From: JAGNDO01 sp963704975
GTDB taxonomy: Bacteria > Chloroflexota > Anaerolineae > Caldilineales > Caldilineaceae
Reading direction: 5' to 3'
NCBI GenBank assembly: GCA_963704975.1
Contig: CAVPIK010000044.1
Coordinates: forward strand, 144,882-208,881
Length of the DNA stretch: 64,000 nt
The first letter of the stretch is position 1. Every line of letters begins with the position of its first letter. The notes beneath the pieces were generated by a model. It was not told where the DNA came from. It ran no database searches and worked only from the letters and a program-made list of their open reading frames with translations. The position numbers and the translations under genes are program-made. Shown piece after piece: positions 8,657 to 18,681 of this stretch.

Positions 8657-9058
8657 ATGAATCATGAACAGAAGATCCGTGTGTTGGTGGCCAAACCCGG
8701 CTTGGACGGCCATGATCGGGGGGCCAAAGTGGTGGCCCGGGCCTTGCGAGACGCCGGCTTCGAGGTGATCTACACCGGCATCCGCCAGACCCCCCAGATG
8801 ATCGCCGAGGCCGCCCTGCAAGAGGACGTGGACGTGGTGGGCCTGAGCATCCTCAGCGGTGCCCACCTCACCCTCTGCCCCAAGGTGGTGGACCTGTTGC
8901 GCGCCCAAGGCCAGGACGATGTGGTGGTGCTGGTCGGCGGCATTGTCCCCGACGAAGATGTGATCAAACTCAAAGAGGCCGGCATCAAGGGCATCTTTGG
9001 CCCCGGCACCTCGACGACCGCCATTGCCGAGTTTATTCGCAGCGAAGTGGGTGCGTGA
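8657..9058 (+). CDS. Methylmalonyl-CoA mutase small (B12-binding) subunit
   Basis: This 133-residue protein is a stand-alone cobalamin-binding Rossmann domain of the methylmalonyl-CoA mutase C-terminal type. The cobalamin-binding DxHxxG motif is in KPGLDGHDRGAKVVARAL (about 14-31), followed by EVIYTGIRQTPQMIAEAA, VVGLSILSGAH and VVLVGGIVPDEDVIKLKEAG; GIFGPGTST closes the site. It would pair with a separate catalytic alpha subunit, which is not in the window. ATG at 8657 has AAAAGGA nine bases upstream and is preferred over 8639. The downstream meaB gene supports mutase rather than generic corrinoid function. Confidence 0.88.
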   Translation: MNHEQKIRVLVAKPGLDGHDRGAKVVARALRDAGFEVIYTGIRQTPQMIAEAALQEDVDVVGLSILSGAHLTLCPKVVDLLRAQGQDDVVVLVGGIVPDEDVIKLKEAGIKGIFGPGTSTTAIAEFIRSEVGA

Positions 9059-9111
9059 AACGTGAAACGTGAATAAGCAGTCACGTTTCACGTTTCACGC
9101 ACCACGCATCA
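9053..9111. repeat. Inverted word array, word CGTGAAA
   Basis: GCGTGAAACGTGAAACGTGA (from 9053) faces TCACGTTTCACGTTTCACGC (9080-9099) across an 8-nt spacer; the arms are perfect over about 20 bp. The left arm includes the stop codon of the mutase subunit (TGA 9056-9058). The word is shared with the array at 10154-10236. Confidence 0.85.
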
Positions 9112-9126
9112 CAAAAGGATCACCCT

Positions 9127-10150
9127 TTGTCCACACGAAACCACCTCCCCGCCGCGGAGCTGATTGCCGGGGCCTTGGCTGGGGATCGGCTGGCCTTGGC
9201 CCGCTGTATCAGCCATGTTGAAAATGAAACCGTAACTTCCCAAGCCATCTTGCGCGGGCTTTTTGCCCACACGGGCCACGCCCACATCATCGGCGTCACC
9301 GGCGCGCCGGGGACGGGGAAATCGACCTTGGTCAACACCCTCACCCAGGAATACCGCCGGGAAGGCATGACCGTGGCCGTGGTGGCCATCGACCCCACCA
9401 GCCCCTTCACCGGCGGCGCCATCCTGGGGGACCGGGTGCGTATGCGCAGTTTGAGCGGGGACAGCGGCGTCTTTATCCGCAGCATGGCCACGCGAGGCAG
9501 CCTGGGCGGCCTCTCCAAAACCACCGCGGACGTGGTCATGGTTCTGGACGCGGCGGGCTATGACCGCATCATCGTCGAGACCGTGGGCGTGGGCCAGGCC
9601 GAGGTCGAAGTGGCCCGCACGGCCCACACCACCCTGGTGATCGAAGCGCCGGGCATGGGGGACGAGGTGCAGGCCATCAAGGCGGGCATTTTGGAAATTG
9701 GCGACATTTTGGTCGTCAACAAGGCTGACCGAGAGGGCGTCGAGCGCACGGTGATGGCCCTGGAAATGATGCTCAACATGAGCCACGCTCCCCGCCGGGT
9801 GATGCACCACGGCCAGTTGATGAGCGTGGAAACCCCGGCGGATCTGGTGGCCGAGGCCGACGCTTGGCAGGTCAAGGTGCTCAAAACCGTGGCCGCGGCG
9901 GGGACCGGCGTCCCCGAACTCCGGGAACGCATCGACGCCCACCGGGATCACCTGCTGGCCACGGGCGAAATGACCATCCGCGAGCGCATGCGTATGGCCA
10001 ATCTTGTTGGAAAATATCATGCGTGCCGAACTCAACCGGCGCATCCTGGCCCGCCTGCCCACCGCCCGCCTGGACGCCACGGTCGAGCAGGTGCGCAACC
10101 GAGAAATTGACCCCTACACCGCGGCGGACGATCTGCTGCGGGATGTCTAA
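9127..10150 (+). CDS. meaB: Methylmalonyl-CoA mutase chaperone GTPase MeaB/ArgK (frameshifted)
   Basis: G3E-family GTPase that guards and reloads the cobalamin of methylmalonyl-CoA mutase. The Walker A motif is GVTGAPGTGKSTLVNTL (about 56-72); VAIDPTSPFTGGAILGDRVR, FIRSMATRGSLGGLSKTTAD, IVETVGVGQAEVEV and the base-specificity motif NKAD are all present. It begins with TTG at 9127, seven bases after AAAGGAT. One extra base near 10007 breaks the frame; corrected, the protein ends NIMRAELNRRILARL...DDLLRDV at 10150, about 341 residues, normal for the family. It lies 68 nt after the B12-binding subunit, consistent with a mutase operon. Confidence 0.9.
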
Positions 10151-10153
10151 AAG

Positions 10154-10236
10154 CGTGAAACGTGAAACGTGTTGCGTGGCGGGTTGATAAAACTCTCCTC
10201 ACGCAACACGCCTCACGCAACACGTTTCACGTTTCA
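10154..10236. repeat. Chimeric inverted word array, words CGTGAAA and GTTGCGTG
   Basis: The left arm begins with tandem CGTGAAA units and continues into GTTGCGTG; after about 20 nt of spacer the right arm has CACGCAAC-type units and then the reverse complement of the CGTGAAA units (ACGTTTCACGTTTCA). It thus combines, in the correct nested order, the words of the separate arrays at 6661 and 9053. Confidence 0.85.
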
Positions 10237-10251
10237 TGAAAGGATTTCCTT

Positions 10252-11235
10252 ATGCCTCGTGCCCTACGTTTTGAACAATTCGGCCCGCCCACGGAGGCGC
10301 TGCAATTGGTGGATGTGCCTCAACTCGACCCTGGCCCCGGCCAGGTGCGTCTGCGCTTGAGCCACCGGGCCATCAACCCGTCGGATCTGTTCACGGTCTC
10401 CGGCCACTATGGACGGCTGCCCACCTTGCCCGCGGTGCCCGGTTTTGAGGCCATGGGGCGTATCGACGCCTTGGGCGAAGGCGTCACCGGCTGGCAGATC
10501 GGTCAGCGAGTGATCCCCCTGAGCAGCGGCGGCACCTGGCAGGAAGAGGTGATTGTGACCACCGCCCAACTGCTGCCCGTGGCCGACGGCGTGCCGGACC
10601 AATCCGCCGCCCAGTTCATCGTTAATCCCGTGACGGCTTGGGTGATGATGACCGATGAACTCGATTTGCAGCCCGGCCAATGGCTGTTGCAGACCGCGGC
10701 GGGCTCGACCCTGGGCCGCACGTTGATCCAGATGGCCCAACTGCAAGGGGTCAAGACCGTCAATTTGGTGCGGCGGCGGGAACAGGTGCAGGAGTTGTTG
10801 GATCTGGGCGCGGATGCCGTGATCTGCACCGAGGATGCAGACGTGGTGGCCCAAGTCATGGCCCTGACCGATGGGCGGGGCGTCCACGGCGCCGTGGATG
10901 CCGTGGGTGGCCCGACTGGTTCTCTGGCCGCCTCGTGTCTGCGAGCGGGAGCCACTTTGCTGGTTTATGGCGGTCTGAGCGGCCAGGCCATCCCTCTCAA
11001 CGGCGGGGAGATGATTTTCAAAGGCACCACCGTGCGGGGCTTCTGGCTCACCTTCTGGTTTGGGGCCAAACCGCAAGCCCATGTCCAGGCCGTGCTGGCC
11101 AAACTGATGACCCTCATGGCCCAGGGCAAGATCGTGCCCCCGGTGGAGGCCGAGTACGATCTGGCCGACTTCCGCAAGGCCGTCGTCCACGCCGAGACGC
11201 CGGGGCGGGCGGGGAAGGTGTTGTTGATTGGTTGA
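10252..11235 (+). CDS. MDR-family NAD(P)H quinone/enoyl reductase
   Basis: This 327-residue medium-chain dehydrogenase/reductase lacks the zinc ligands of true alcohol dehydrogenases. It has the N-terminal GroES-like domain (LRLSHRAINPSDLFTVSGHY, VPGFEAMGRIDALGEGVTGW) and a Rossmann domain with QTAAGSTLGRTLIQMAQLQG, a variant of the nucleotide-binding AAGS/AxxG loop. It resembles mitochondrial-type 2-enoyl-thioester reductases and zeta-crystallin-like quinone oxidoreductases; the substrate cannot be decided. AAAGGAT lies ten bases before the ATG. Its last residues (LLIG-stop) are written by the first copies of the GTTGATTG array that follows. Confidence 0.8.
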   Translation: MPRALRFEQFGPPTEALQLVDVPQLDPGPGQVRLRLSHRAINPSDLFTVSGHYGRLPTLPAVPGFEAMGRIDALGEGVTGWQIGQRVIPLSSGGTWQEEVIVTTAQLLPVADGVPDQSAAQFIVNPVTAWVMMTDELDLQPGQWLLQTAAGSTLGRTLIQMAQLQGVKTVNLVRRREQVQELLDLGADAVICTEDADVVAQVMALTDGRGVHGAVDAVGGPTGSLAASCLRAGATLLVYGGLSGQAIPLNGGEMIFKGTTVRGFWLTFWFGAKPQAHVQAVLAKLMTLMAQGKIVPPVEAEYDLADFRKAVVHAETPGRAGKVLLIG

Positions 11236-11290
11236 TTTGTTGATTGGTTGATTGGCGTGGGTGAAAATCAACCAATCAACTAATCAACCA
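11224..11290. repeat. Inverted word array, word GTTGATTG
   Basis: Four to five tandem copies of GTTGATTG/GTTGATTT (11224-11254) face reverse copies (AATCAACCAATCAAC, TAATCAACCA) ending at 11290. The stop codon of the preceding reductase lies inside the left arm. Confidence 0.85.
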
Positions 11291-11360
11291 CTTACCTATC
11301 CCAAACTTTCTCTCCAACCGGCAAACGGGTGTAAAATAAACCTGATCGAGCCGTATTCGT

Positions 11361-11392
11361 GACCCGGTCGCCTTTGGCGAGCCGGGTCTTTT
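11361..11392 (+). terminator. Hairpin plus T-tract in the sulP leader
   Basis: GACCCGGTCGCC, loop TTT, GGCGAGCCGGGTC, then TTTTCTTG: a GC-rich stem with one bulge on each side followed by a short T-tract. It lies 38 nt before the SulP start, downstream of a possible -10 (TAAAAT near 11331), so it may be a leader attenuator rather than the terminator of the upstream gene. Confidence 0.5.
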
Positions 11393-11429
11393 CTTGTGTT
11401 GTTGGGGTATCCCCGAAAGGTCTTTTCTG

Positions 11430-13092
11430 ATGCAGCGTCTCTCTTTGGTACAACTCTACCGGCGGGAGTTCACCGGCTATACTGTTGACATCTTCCGCCA
11501 GGATCTGCTGGCCGGGTTGACCGTGGCCGCGGTGGCCCTGCCCCTGGCCTTGGCCTTTGGCGTGGCCTCCGGGGCCAGCGCCGCGGCCGGGTTGGTGACC
11601 GCCATCCTCAGCGGGCTGATCATCGGCGCCCTCTCCGGCGCGCCCTACCAGATCTCCGGGCCGACCGGGGCCATGAGCGCCATTTTGATCGTGATCACCA
11701 TGCGCTATGGGCTGGAGGCGGCCTGGATCACCGGGGTGATGGCCGGGGCGCTGATTTTGGTGGTGGGCTTGCTGAAATTGGGCCGCTTTATTGCCTTTAT
11801 CCCCGCGCCCGTGGTCACCGGCTTTACGTCGGGGATCGCCGTGATCATCGCCGTGGGGCAGATCGACAACTTCTTGGGGGTGAAGACGCCGGGGGCCGAG
11901 TCGGCGGCGCTGAAATTGGTGGGCTATTTTCAGGGCGGCTTTGCGCCGAACTGGCCCACCGTGGCCGTGGGCCTGTTGGTGATGGCCGTGATGATCCTGT
12001 GGCCCGCCCGCTGGGGCAAGGTGCTGCCCGGCTCCCTGGCCGGGATCGTCCTGGCCACCCTGACCGCCATCGCCCTGGGCTGGACCGTCAACACCATCGG
12101 CGAGATTCCCCGCACCATTTTGCTGGCGGACCGGTCTGCGCTTCGCCAACATTCCCTGGGACAACCTGAACGTGCTGGTGGCCCCGGCCCTCTCCGTGGC
12201 CGCTCTGGGCGGGATCGAATCTCTGCTGTGCGGGGCGGTGGCGGCCAAGGCCACGGGCATCCGCCTGCACGCCAACCAGGAATTGGTGGCCCAAGGCGTG
12301 GGCAACCTGATCATCCCCTTCTTTGGCGGCGTCCCGGCCACCGCGGCCATCGCCCGCACCTCCGTGGGCATCCGCTCCGGCGGGCGCACGCGCATGGTTT
12401 CGTTTATTCATTCCTTGGCCTTGCTGGCCGCGGCCCTGCTCTTCGCCCCGGCCATCGGACAGGTGCCCCTGGCCGCCTTGGCCGGGGTGCTCATGGTCAC
12501 GGCCTGGCGCATGAACGAGTGGCCCGCCATCCGCTTCATGTTTGGCAACTTCTTCAAAAGCGGCATCATCGCCTTCGCCGCCACCCTGATCGCCACCATC
12601 ACCCTGGATCTGACCCAGGCCATCCTGATCGGCGGCGTGGTCTCCGCGGCCATCTTCATCAGCCAGGTGGCCAACCTGACCGTGGAACTGCGCCAGGTGG
12701 AAGCGGACCGGCTGCGGGAGCGGGGCTTGGCCATCCGGGGCAACTGTCCCCATGTGTGGGTGGCCTATCTCACCGGCCCGCTCTTCTTTGCCTCCACGGG
12801 CAACTTTGCCGAGGCCCTGGCCAATCGAGACGAAATGCACGTCGTGATCCTCTCCATGCGCGCCGTGCCCCTGATCGACCTCTCCGGCATCGAGGCCCTG
12901 GCCACGTTGAACGAGGAATTGACCCACGAAGGCAAGGTGCTCCTCCTGGCCGGGGTGCAGCCCCCGGTCATGCGCATGTTGGAGCGCAGCCATCTGGACC
13001 AATCCATCGGCGCGGACAACTTCTTCTGGAGCGCGGACCGGGCCATCATCGCCGCGGAAGAGCGTTTTGCGTGTCCCCTGTGTGAGGCGTAG
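11430..13092 (+). CDS. SulP-family anion transporter with STAS domain (frameshifted)
   Basis: Inner-membrane SLC26/SulP permease, likely for sulfate, bicarbonate or a related anion. The start ATG 11430 follows GAAAGG. The N-terminal signature is DLLAGLTVAAVALPLALAFG (about 25-44), then GLVTAILSGLIIGALSGAPY, QISGPTGAMSAILI and FTSGIAVIIAVGQIDNFLG. One base too many near 12136 breaks the frame after IPRTILLADR; the second part continues LRFANIPWDNLNVLVAPAL, GGIESLLCGAVAAKATG, PATAAIARTSVGIRSGGRT and ends with a cytosolic STAS domain (HVVILSMRAVPLIDLSGIEA). Total about 553 residues, usual for the family. The frame break looks like a sequence error because both halves are perfectly conserved. Confidence 0.88.
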
Positions 13093-13105
13093 GCTGGGGG
13101 ACGGT

Positions 13106-13245
13106 CAATCCCGGAATGGGCCGGTTCTTTTTGGGGCGAGAAAATAGCCTTGGCCCATTCCGGGATTGGGGATCGGATCCCATTCCGGGAATGGGCCAAA
13201 ACTATTCACATAACCCAAGAAGAACCGGCCCTTTCCCGGAATGTC
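13106..13245. repeat. Nested inverted repeats built on CCCGGAATGGGCC
   Basis: Four copies, in alternating orientation, of a CCCGGAATGGGCC/GGCCCATTCCGGG word. The outer arms CCGGAATGGGCCGGTTCTT and AAGAACCGGCCCTTTCCCGG enclose an inner pair TTGGCCCATTCC / GGAATGGGCCAA. The array directly follows the sulP stop codon. From 13246 to 13490 I see only the leader of the next gene with an AAAAGGAG ribosome-binding site. Confidence 0.8.
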
Positions 13246-13496
13246 CAAGATCCATCCAACGCAAACGGCCTGGGCCTGAATCTGCCCATTCCCCCAAAAT
13301 GCCCCACCCCCCACCCGGCTGAAAAACTGCCAAAATGCCAAGAAAGATGTTATCATCAAGAGCGTGTTCGGGTTTTACTTTCTGTGCGAACACCCCAAAT
13401 CCACCCGAACAATCCCCATCAAAAAGGAGGCAAGGAAGGCAGATCGTCGGTTGTACAAACGTAGTTCATCCCTCTTCAAATTCAAAAGGAGTTGTC

Positions 13497-16352
13497 ATGC
13501 GTCAGAATCAGTACCCCGTTGATCTTGATCACCTGTCCGGCAAGCTGGCCCTGTGGAGCGTCGAGCGCTTGCTGGGCGTGGCCGGTGTGGGTGTAGGCTT
13601 GGTCTTCCTGCTTTTTGTGGCCCTGGCCGTGACGACATCCCCGGCGCAAGCCTCAGTTTTGCCCTCTCAACCCGCTCAATCTGCCACTGTCTCATCTCCG
13701 ACCACCCCGCTCGCAAACCCACTCGTCACCCCGTGGACCCCGCCCGCCAACGCCTATCGCATCTCCGTCAACGCGGATGGCCTCTATTCCCTTACCTATG
13801 CCTATTTGCAGTCCGCCGGTCTGCCCGTGGACAGCCTTGACCCCCGCACCCTGGCCATGCACTTCATGGGCCAGGAGATCCCCATCTGGGTGAGCGGCGA
13901 AGACGACGGCCGCTTTGATGCGGCGACCAGGTGCTCTTTTATGGGCGCAACGTGGACACCCTCTACTATGACGGTCTCTTTGCGGGCCGCAACTATGTCA
14001 ACGATCTGGTCTACTTCCTCTCCTTCGGCGCGGACAATGGCCTGCGCATGGCCGAGGTGGACGGCACACCGACCGGCGCGCCGGCCCAGACTGTGTCGAT
14101 GGAACACATTTTGGATGAAACCAATTTGTGGTATTTCAGCGAATATCCCCGTCTGCCCCTCATCGGCGCGGACCACTTCTTTGGCCACTGGATTCAGGCA
14201 CGTCGCCAGGCTACGATGACGCGCTCGATCTATATCCCTGTGTTTGATGTGGACCCGACGGTGACGGGTAGCCTGCGCATAGCCTTGCAGGGGTATGCCA
14301 CCGGTCCCCACAATGTGAACCTGTATCTCAACGACACCAAGATTTATTCCGGCACAGGGGATTGGGCTGATTTTGGTGACGTTGAGCTAACCGTGCCTGT
14401 CACTCCCGGCCTTTTTGTCCATGCGGACACTCACCTCAAAGTCGAGTTGGCCAACTTTGTGACGGATCGCCGATAGCTATGACAAGATCTATATCAACTG
14501 GGTGCAGATCGACTATCCCCGCAATCTGGTGGCCCAGTTTGACGGTCTGAACATCCGCGGCGTGCCCGCAGGAAGCTGGACCTTTGCCGCCACCGGCTTC
14601 ATCAACAGCGATGTCAGCATCTTCGATGTCACAGACCCCGCCCAGGTGCGCCGGGTGATGGTCAGCGGCTCTCCCAATGTTCTTGACCCCACCGATCCTC
14701 AACAGGGCACGTACCCATCACGCCCGGTCTTTTTGTACACGGGGCCACCTACCTCAAGGTCGAATTGGCCAATTTGATGGATCGCAGCTACGACAAGGCC
14801 TATATCAACTGGGCGCAGATCGACTATCCCCGCAATCTGGTGGCCCAGTTTGACGGTCTGAATATCCGCGGCGTGCCCGCAGGAAGCTGGACCTTTGCCG
14901 CCACCGGCTTTAGCAACAGCGATGTCAGCATCTTCGATGTCACAGACCCCACCCAGGTGCGCCGAGTGGTCAACGGGTCCCCCAGCGTTCTTAGCCCCAC
15001 CGCTTCTCAACCGGATGCGGCGGGGATCACCTTTGGCGCAACCGTCACGCCTGACACCCGCTTCTATCTGGCTTCTCCCAACGCCTACAAAACGCCCGTC
15101 TCCATTCGGGCCGTGACGCCCATGACCTCGACCCACACCCCGGCGGACATCTTGGCCACGGACAACCGCTACGACTACATCATCATCACCCACGGCGACT
15201 TCTGGGAGCAGATCCTGCCCCTGGCCGACTATCGCAGCGACGATCTACAAGGTGGCCCTGATCGATGTCCAGACCATCTATGACCGCTTCAACGGCGGCA
15301 TGATGTCGGCGGAGGCCATCCGGGACTTCCTGGCCTATGCCTATGCCAACTGGAGCGGGGCCAAACCAGCGTTCGTGCTTTTGGTCGGTGACGGCGCGGT
15401 GGACATGCGCAACTATATCACTATCGCACCGCCCACCTTCATCCCCCCTTCCTGGCCAGCATTGACCCCTTCCTGGGCGAGACGGCGACGGACAATCGCT
15501 TTGTCATGTTGACCGGAGACGATCTGCTCCCGGACATGGCCATTGGCCGCTTCCCCGCCGCCAGCCCGGCGGATGTGATCACAATGGTGAAAAAAACCTT
15601 GGACTACGAGAACAGTCCAGATCTGGGCGCAGGGGCCAGAAATGTACTCTTCGTGGCCGAATCGCCGTATGACTGGAGATTTTTGGGAACCCTATGACTA
15701 CTATGGGGCTTCCGACCTTCTGGCCTTGGGCTTCATGGACGCCCCCACCAACACCATCCCCTATCTGCCGCCAGCGTACAGCGCCACCCGAGTCTATCTG
15801 GCCTCAACTGCGACACCGAGGGCCAGAACCCGGCCAACGAATGTCGCGCCCTGATCTCCGAAACCCTCAACATCACCGGGGCCATGTTGGTGAGCTATGT
15901 GGGCGATTCCAGCAGAGACACCTGGGCCTTGGAATACCTCATGGATGAAGATCTGATCTCCGAGATGAACAACAGTGCGAAACTGCCCGTGGTCCTGTCC
16001 ATGAGCTGCGTTGGACGGATCGTTCCATGACTCGAGGGTGCTCTCCTTGGCCGAATCCTTCATGCGCGCTCCGGGCGGGGCGGTGGCAAACTGGTCATCG
16101 ACAGGGTTGACCTGGCCGGACTTTACGGGGCAGGCGCTGATGGAGCGGTCGGTTTTTAAGCATCTCTTCCATGACAACATCACCGAGTTGGGCCGTCTCA
16201 CCGTCCTGGCTAAGGAGGACATGGCCGCCCAAGACCCAGACCACCGTTTCGATGCGTTGCTCGACACCTTCACCCTCTTCGGCGATCCGGCCTTGCGCGT
16301 CAAACTCTACGAATGGCCGTGGCAAGGCTATCTGCCGATGATCGGTCGTTGA
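13497..16352 (+). CDS. Secreted C25 (gingipain-like) cysteine peptidase, multiply frameshifted
   Basis: About 950 residues when joined. ATG 13497 follows AAAAGGAG. A signal-anchor (GVGLVFLLFVALAVTTSPAQA, about 28-48) precedes NAYRISVNADGLYSLTY, a beta domain duplicated at 14400-15015, and the C25 core: YDYIIITHGDFWEQI, VALIDVQTIYDRFNGG, FVLLVGDGAVDMRNY, MLTGDDLLPDMAIGRFPA, KTLDYENSPD, AMLVSYVGDSSRDTWALEYL, LPVVLSMSCVG and DTFTLFGDPALRVKLY. The SMSC cysteine fits the nucleophile. The histidine normally in YxGHxS is an aspartate here (GGCGATTCC), a one-base difference. Frame changes are needed near 13922, 14472, 14730, 15240, 15445, 15690, 15810 and 16015. The tail YLPMIGR resembles other secreted proteins of this lineage. 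Confidence 0.75.
14400..15015 (+). repeat. Tandem 311-bp duplication inside the C25 peptidase gene
   Basis: Two consecutive units with a period of 311 bp (GACTATCCCC at 14511 and again at 14822). Both encode DYPRNLVAQFDGLNIRGVPA, GSWTFAATGF and SDVSIFDVTDP. The core is nearly identical while the unit ends have diverged, so this is not a simple copy-paste assembly artefact. 311 is not a multiple of three, so one indel per unit must be an error or the duplication broke the frame. Confidence 0.8.
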
Positions 16353-16362
16353 TCACAAGGCA

Positions 16363-16468
16363 AGCGCAGGTTGAGTAGCCGCCGCCGATATCTCCGCAAA
16401 CCATTCAAGCGCTGGCGGCGTATCGAAACTGTAGCGGGTCAACCCGCCGTGGCTACTCAACCTGCGCT
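16363..16468. repeat. 18-bp inverted repeat AGCGCAGGTTGAGTAGCC
   Basis: A perfect 18-bp arm at 16363-16380 and its complement at 16451-16468, with smaller GCGG/CCGC repeats in the 70-nt interior. It fills the gap between the peptidase and the GNAT gene. A related word CTACTCAACCTACGC occurs inside the coding sequence at about 21812-21827. Confidence 0.8.
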
Positions 16469-16499
16469 CTGTCCAACCTTCACGCCAAGGAATCCGCCC

Positions 16500-17087
16500 A
16501 TGCACGATGTCCACAACCAAGCCATCCCCATCCACATGATCCGCCCCACCCTGGACGCCATCCCCCACTTCGACCTGCCGCCGGGCGTCGGCGTGCGCAC
16601 CTTCCGCCCCGGCGACGAGGCCATCTGGGCCCACATCCAGGACACCGCCGACCTCTACAACCACGTCACCGTCGAGATCCACCGCCGAGACTACGGCACG
16701 GACGAGAGCATCCTTGCCCAGCGCCAGTTCTTTTTGGTGGATGAAGAAGGCACTCCATTCGCATCCGCCTCGGCGTGGTGGCAGGAGCATTACGTGGAGG
16801 CGGACGGGGGGGCGTGGGGGGAAGTCCATTGGGTTGCCATGCTCCCGGCGTGGCAAGGCCGCGGGTTGGCCCGCCCGTTGATGACCTTGGTCCTCAACCG
16901 CATGGCCGAGCTGGGCCACACCCGAGCCTATCTCAACACCGCCACCCCCCGCCTGGCCGCGGTCAACCTCTACCTACGCTTCGGCTTCCTCCCCCACCTC
17001 TACGACGACGCCACCACGGGCGAACAGCGGCGAATCTGGCAGGCGCTGACGCCTCACCTACGCTATCCCACTGGATTAGAAGGCTGA
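16500..17087 (+). CDS. GNAT-family N-acetyltransferase
   Basis: About 195 residues. ATG 16500 follows CAAGGA. The fold shows VRTFRPGDEAIWAHIQDTAD, ASAWWQEHYV, and the acetyl-CoA-binding motif A as VHWVAMLPAWQGRGLARPLM (about 115-134, Q/RxxGxG/A type), then NTATPRLAAVNLYLRFGFLP (motif B). The gene is intact. The substrate is unknown; neighbours do not help because it is isolated between a protease and a G5-domain protein. Confidence 0.82.
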   Translation: MHDVHNQAIPIHMIRPTLDAIPHFDLPPGVGVRTFRPGDEAIWAHIQDTADLYNHVTVEIHRRDYGTDESILAQRQFFLVDEEGTPFASASAWWQEHYVEADGGAWGEVHWVAMLPAWQGRGLARPLMTLVLNRMAELGHTRAYLNTATPRLAAVNLYLRFGFLPHLYDDATTGEQRRIWQALTPHLRYPTGLEG

Positions 17088-17114
17088 TGACGCCTCCCGT
17101 CTGCCGCCTTCTCT

Positions 17115-17143
17115 TTGGCATTCCGGCGGCTTATGGGTACAAT
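17115..17143 (+). promoter_or_regulatory. Promoter for a leaderless mRNA
   Basis: TTGGCA (17115-17120), a 17-bp spacer and TACAAT (17138-17143) are followed after seven bases by ATG at 17151. No ribosome-binding site precedes the ATG, so translation probably begins at the transcript end. Confidence 0.65.
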
Positions 17144-17150
17144 AGTCCTC

Positions 17151-18681
17151 ATGTCTACGATTTGGACCCCGTTGGACCGAATTCAGCCCAAAATTTCCGC
17201 CGCCCACTGGCCGGCGTGGACCCAAGACGCGGTCGCCGGGCTGCTCCTCCTCTCCCTGCTCTGGGGCGGATGGCTGGTCACGTCCACGTCCGTCACCGTC
17301 ACCGTGGACGGGGTGAGCGAGTCCGTGCGCACCCACCGGCGCACGGTGGCCCCCCTGTTGATGGACCTGGGGCTGGTGATCCACGACCAGGATCGCCTCT
17401 CCGTGGCCCTGGACCATCCCCTGAGCGGCCAGCCGGAGATCCGGGTGGAGCGGGCCTACCCCGTGCGCATTCTGGCCGATGGGCGGGATCTGCGGGTCTT
17501 CAGCTTTGGCAGCACCCCGACCCAGCTTTTGCAGGATGCCGGGATCAGCATCGATACCTATGATCAAGTGGTGGTGGATGGCCGCCCTGTGGCCCTGACC
17601 GGCCCTCTGGCCTACGCCCCGGCCCAAGTCGCCGCCCCCACCTATGATTCGGGCCAGGCTTGGGCCAATCTGGACCAGGCCGAGCCCATGCAGGTGCGCA
17701 TCTATCGGGCCATCCCCATCACCGTGGATGACGGCGACCTGCCCTTCACCGTGCGCACCACGGCCCAAACCGTGGGCCAGGCCCTGCGCAGCGCCGAGAT
17801 CATCCTCTATTTGGGCGACAAGGTGCAGCCCAGCCTGGGCAGCCCGGTCAGCACAGGGTTGCGGGTCTTCATCCAGCGCAGCATCCCCATCCAGGTGCAG
17901 GTGGATGGCCAGACCCTGAAAACCCGCACCCAGGGCCGCAGCGTGGGCGATGCCCTGACCGAAATGGGCATCGGCGTGGCCGGGCTGGACCAGGTGGAGC
18001 CGCCCCTGGAAAGCAAGCTCTACGACAACACGGAGATCCGCATTGTGCGGGTCACCGAAGACATCGAAATCCTGCAAGACATCGTCCCCTTCGAGACCGT
18101 CTACGTGCCGGACCCCGGCGTGCTCATCGACACCCAGCAACTGGTCAATCCCGGGGCCGAGGGCATCACCCGTCACCGCTATCGGGTGCGCTACGAGGAC
18201 GGCCAGGAGGCCGAGCGGGTGCTGGAAGATTCCTGGATGGCCCAGGAACCGGCCCAGCGGGTGATCGCCTATGGGCAGAACATCGTGCCCCGCACCTTCA
18301 CCACGGCCAACGGGCCAGGTGATCACCTATTGGCGCTACATCCGCATGTACGCCACCAGCTACAGCGCAGGCACCGCCGGCGTCTCCCCGGATGCGCCCT
18401 GCTATGGGCGTACCCGCACCGGCGACCTCATGCGGGACGGCGTCGTGGCCGTGGATCCCAAGATCATTCCCTTGCGCAGCCAGCTCTACATCCCCAGCTA
18501 TGGCTACGGCGACGCCCTGGACACCGGCTCCGCCATCCGCGCCCGGCGCATCGACCTGGGCTATTCCGACGCCAACCTGGTCCTGCGCCGGGGCTGGGTC
18601 GATGTCTACCTGCTCTGGCCGCCGCCGCCGTCGTATCAGATTACGTGGGTGATTCCGAATTATCCCGTCTTGCCAAAGTGA
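17151..18681 (+). CDS. DUF348-G5-3D cell-wall protein, YabE/Rpf-like (frameshifted)
   Basis: About 510 residues. An N-terminal anchor helix (AVAGLLLLSLLWGGWLVTS, about 25-43) is followed by three ubiquitin-like DUF348 repeats (VTVTVDGVSESVRTHRRTVA; IPITVDDGDLPFTVRTTAQT; IPIQVQVDGQTLKTRTQGRS), a G5 domain (GAEGITRHRYRVRYEDGQEA, QEPAQRVIAYG) and, after a one-base frame correction near 18318, a C-terminal 3D domain (MYATSYSAGTAGVSPDAPCY, VVAVDPKIIPLRSQLYIPSY, GYGDALDTGSAIRARRIDLG) carrying the aspartates that name it. This is the Firmicutes YabE and actinobacterial Rpf scaffold with a 3D/MltA-like catalytic end, pointing to peptidoglycan remodelling outside the membrane. The start is chosen by the TACAAT box seven bases upstream. 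Confidence 0.85.

Noticed and set aside
8657..11235. Complete propionate/methylmalonyl-CoA operon
   Set aside because: Only the B12-binding subunit and MeaB are present; the catalytic mutase subunit, epimerase and carboxylase are absent, and the third gene is a generic MDR reductase.
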